This document shows positions 50,763 to 50,763 of a stretch of DNA of 50,763 nt, piece by piece. This stretch comes from Hymenobacter coccineus (GTDB lineage Bacteria; Bacteroidota; Bacteroidia; Cytophagales; Hymenobacteraceae). Position 1 is the first letter of the stretch. Each line of letters starts with the position of its first letter. The position numbers and the translations under genes were made by a program. The notes beneath the pieces were generated by a model. That model saw only the letters and a list, made by a program, of their open reading frames with translations, did no database searches and was not told where the DNA came from. The DNA lies in NCBI RefSeq assembly GCF_001816125.1, contig NZ_MDZA01000133.1:1-50763 (forward strand), in the 5' to 3' direction.

Positions 50763-50763
50763 C

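Overview
The window reads as a chromosomal segment of a high-GC Bacteroidota, most like the Hymenobacter group (Cytophagales). The evidence is GC-rich codon use, a SusC/SusD pair, a type IX secretion C-terminal sorting domain, Bacteroidota-style TAnnTTTG promoter boxes, many lipoproteins, and no Shine-Dalgarno sequences to speak of. I saw no tRNA, rRNA, CRISPR array, prophage or complete insertion sequence. That is a reading by eye, not a search.

Layout. 0-5.3 kb: glycosyltransferase tail, exported amidase, miaA, pfkA, TerB-like protein. 5.4-12.4 kb: a truncated outer-membrane receptor, a class III aminotransferase, an ECF sigma/membrane protein/LTxxQ-protein operon, membrane proteins and a VWA-domain protein with a decayed fragment of itself nearby. 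12.4-19.9 kb: housekeeping and envelope genes (Bcp peroxiredoxin, M23 and M48 peptidases, FAH hydrolase, lipoproteins, Mpl-like ligase). 20.1-22.8 kb: dnaB, interrupted in its Walker A motif by a LAGLIDADG intein. 23-24.8 kb: TauE-type exporter and an LLM flavin oxidoreductase that overlap tail to tail.

24.9-35.2 kb: a polysaccharide utilisation locus on the minus strand, in transcription order susC, susD, PKD lipoprotein, GH16, GH5 with fascin-like repeats and a T9SS signal, and a clan GH-A hydrolase. GH16 plus GH5 points to a beta-1,3-glucan such as laminarin. SusC/D and the surface lipoprotein would bind and import oligosaccharides, and the secreted hydrolases would cut the polymer. Three of its genes carry apparent single-base frameshifts.

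35.8-37.8 kb: the most unusual gene, a 7TM-DISM membrane receptor whose coiled coil leads not to a kinase or cyclase but to the zinc ribbon and helical domain of an IS1595-type transposase, with no DDE catalytic domain. I consider this the best candidate for an undescribed signalling system.

38-50.8 kb: an LTxxQ-like protein (frameshifted), SDR, Lgt-like protein, then a somewhat AT-richer stretch with an HGSNAT/NagX-like acetyltransferase, a cysteine-rich radical SAM protein, two tandem paralogous small membrane proteins and a GH89 alpha-N-acetylglucosaminidase. Fpg, a small secreted protein, a DPP-IV-type peptidase and a gene running off the window follow.

Four families of dispersed palindromic repeats (ten copies in all) occupy most of the larger intergenic gaps. 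They probably fold as hairpins and double as terminators.
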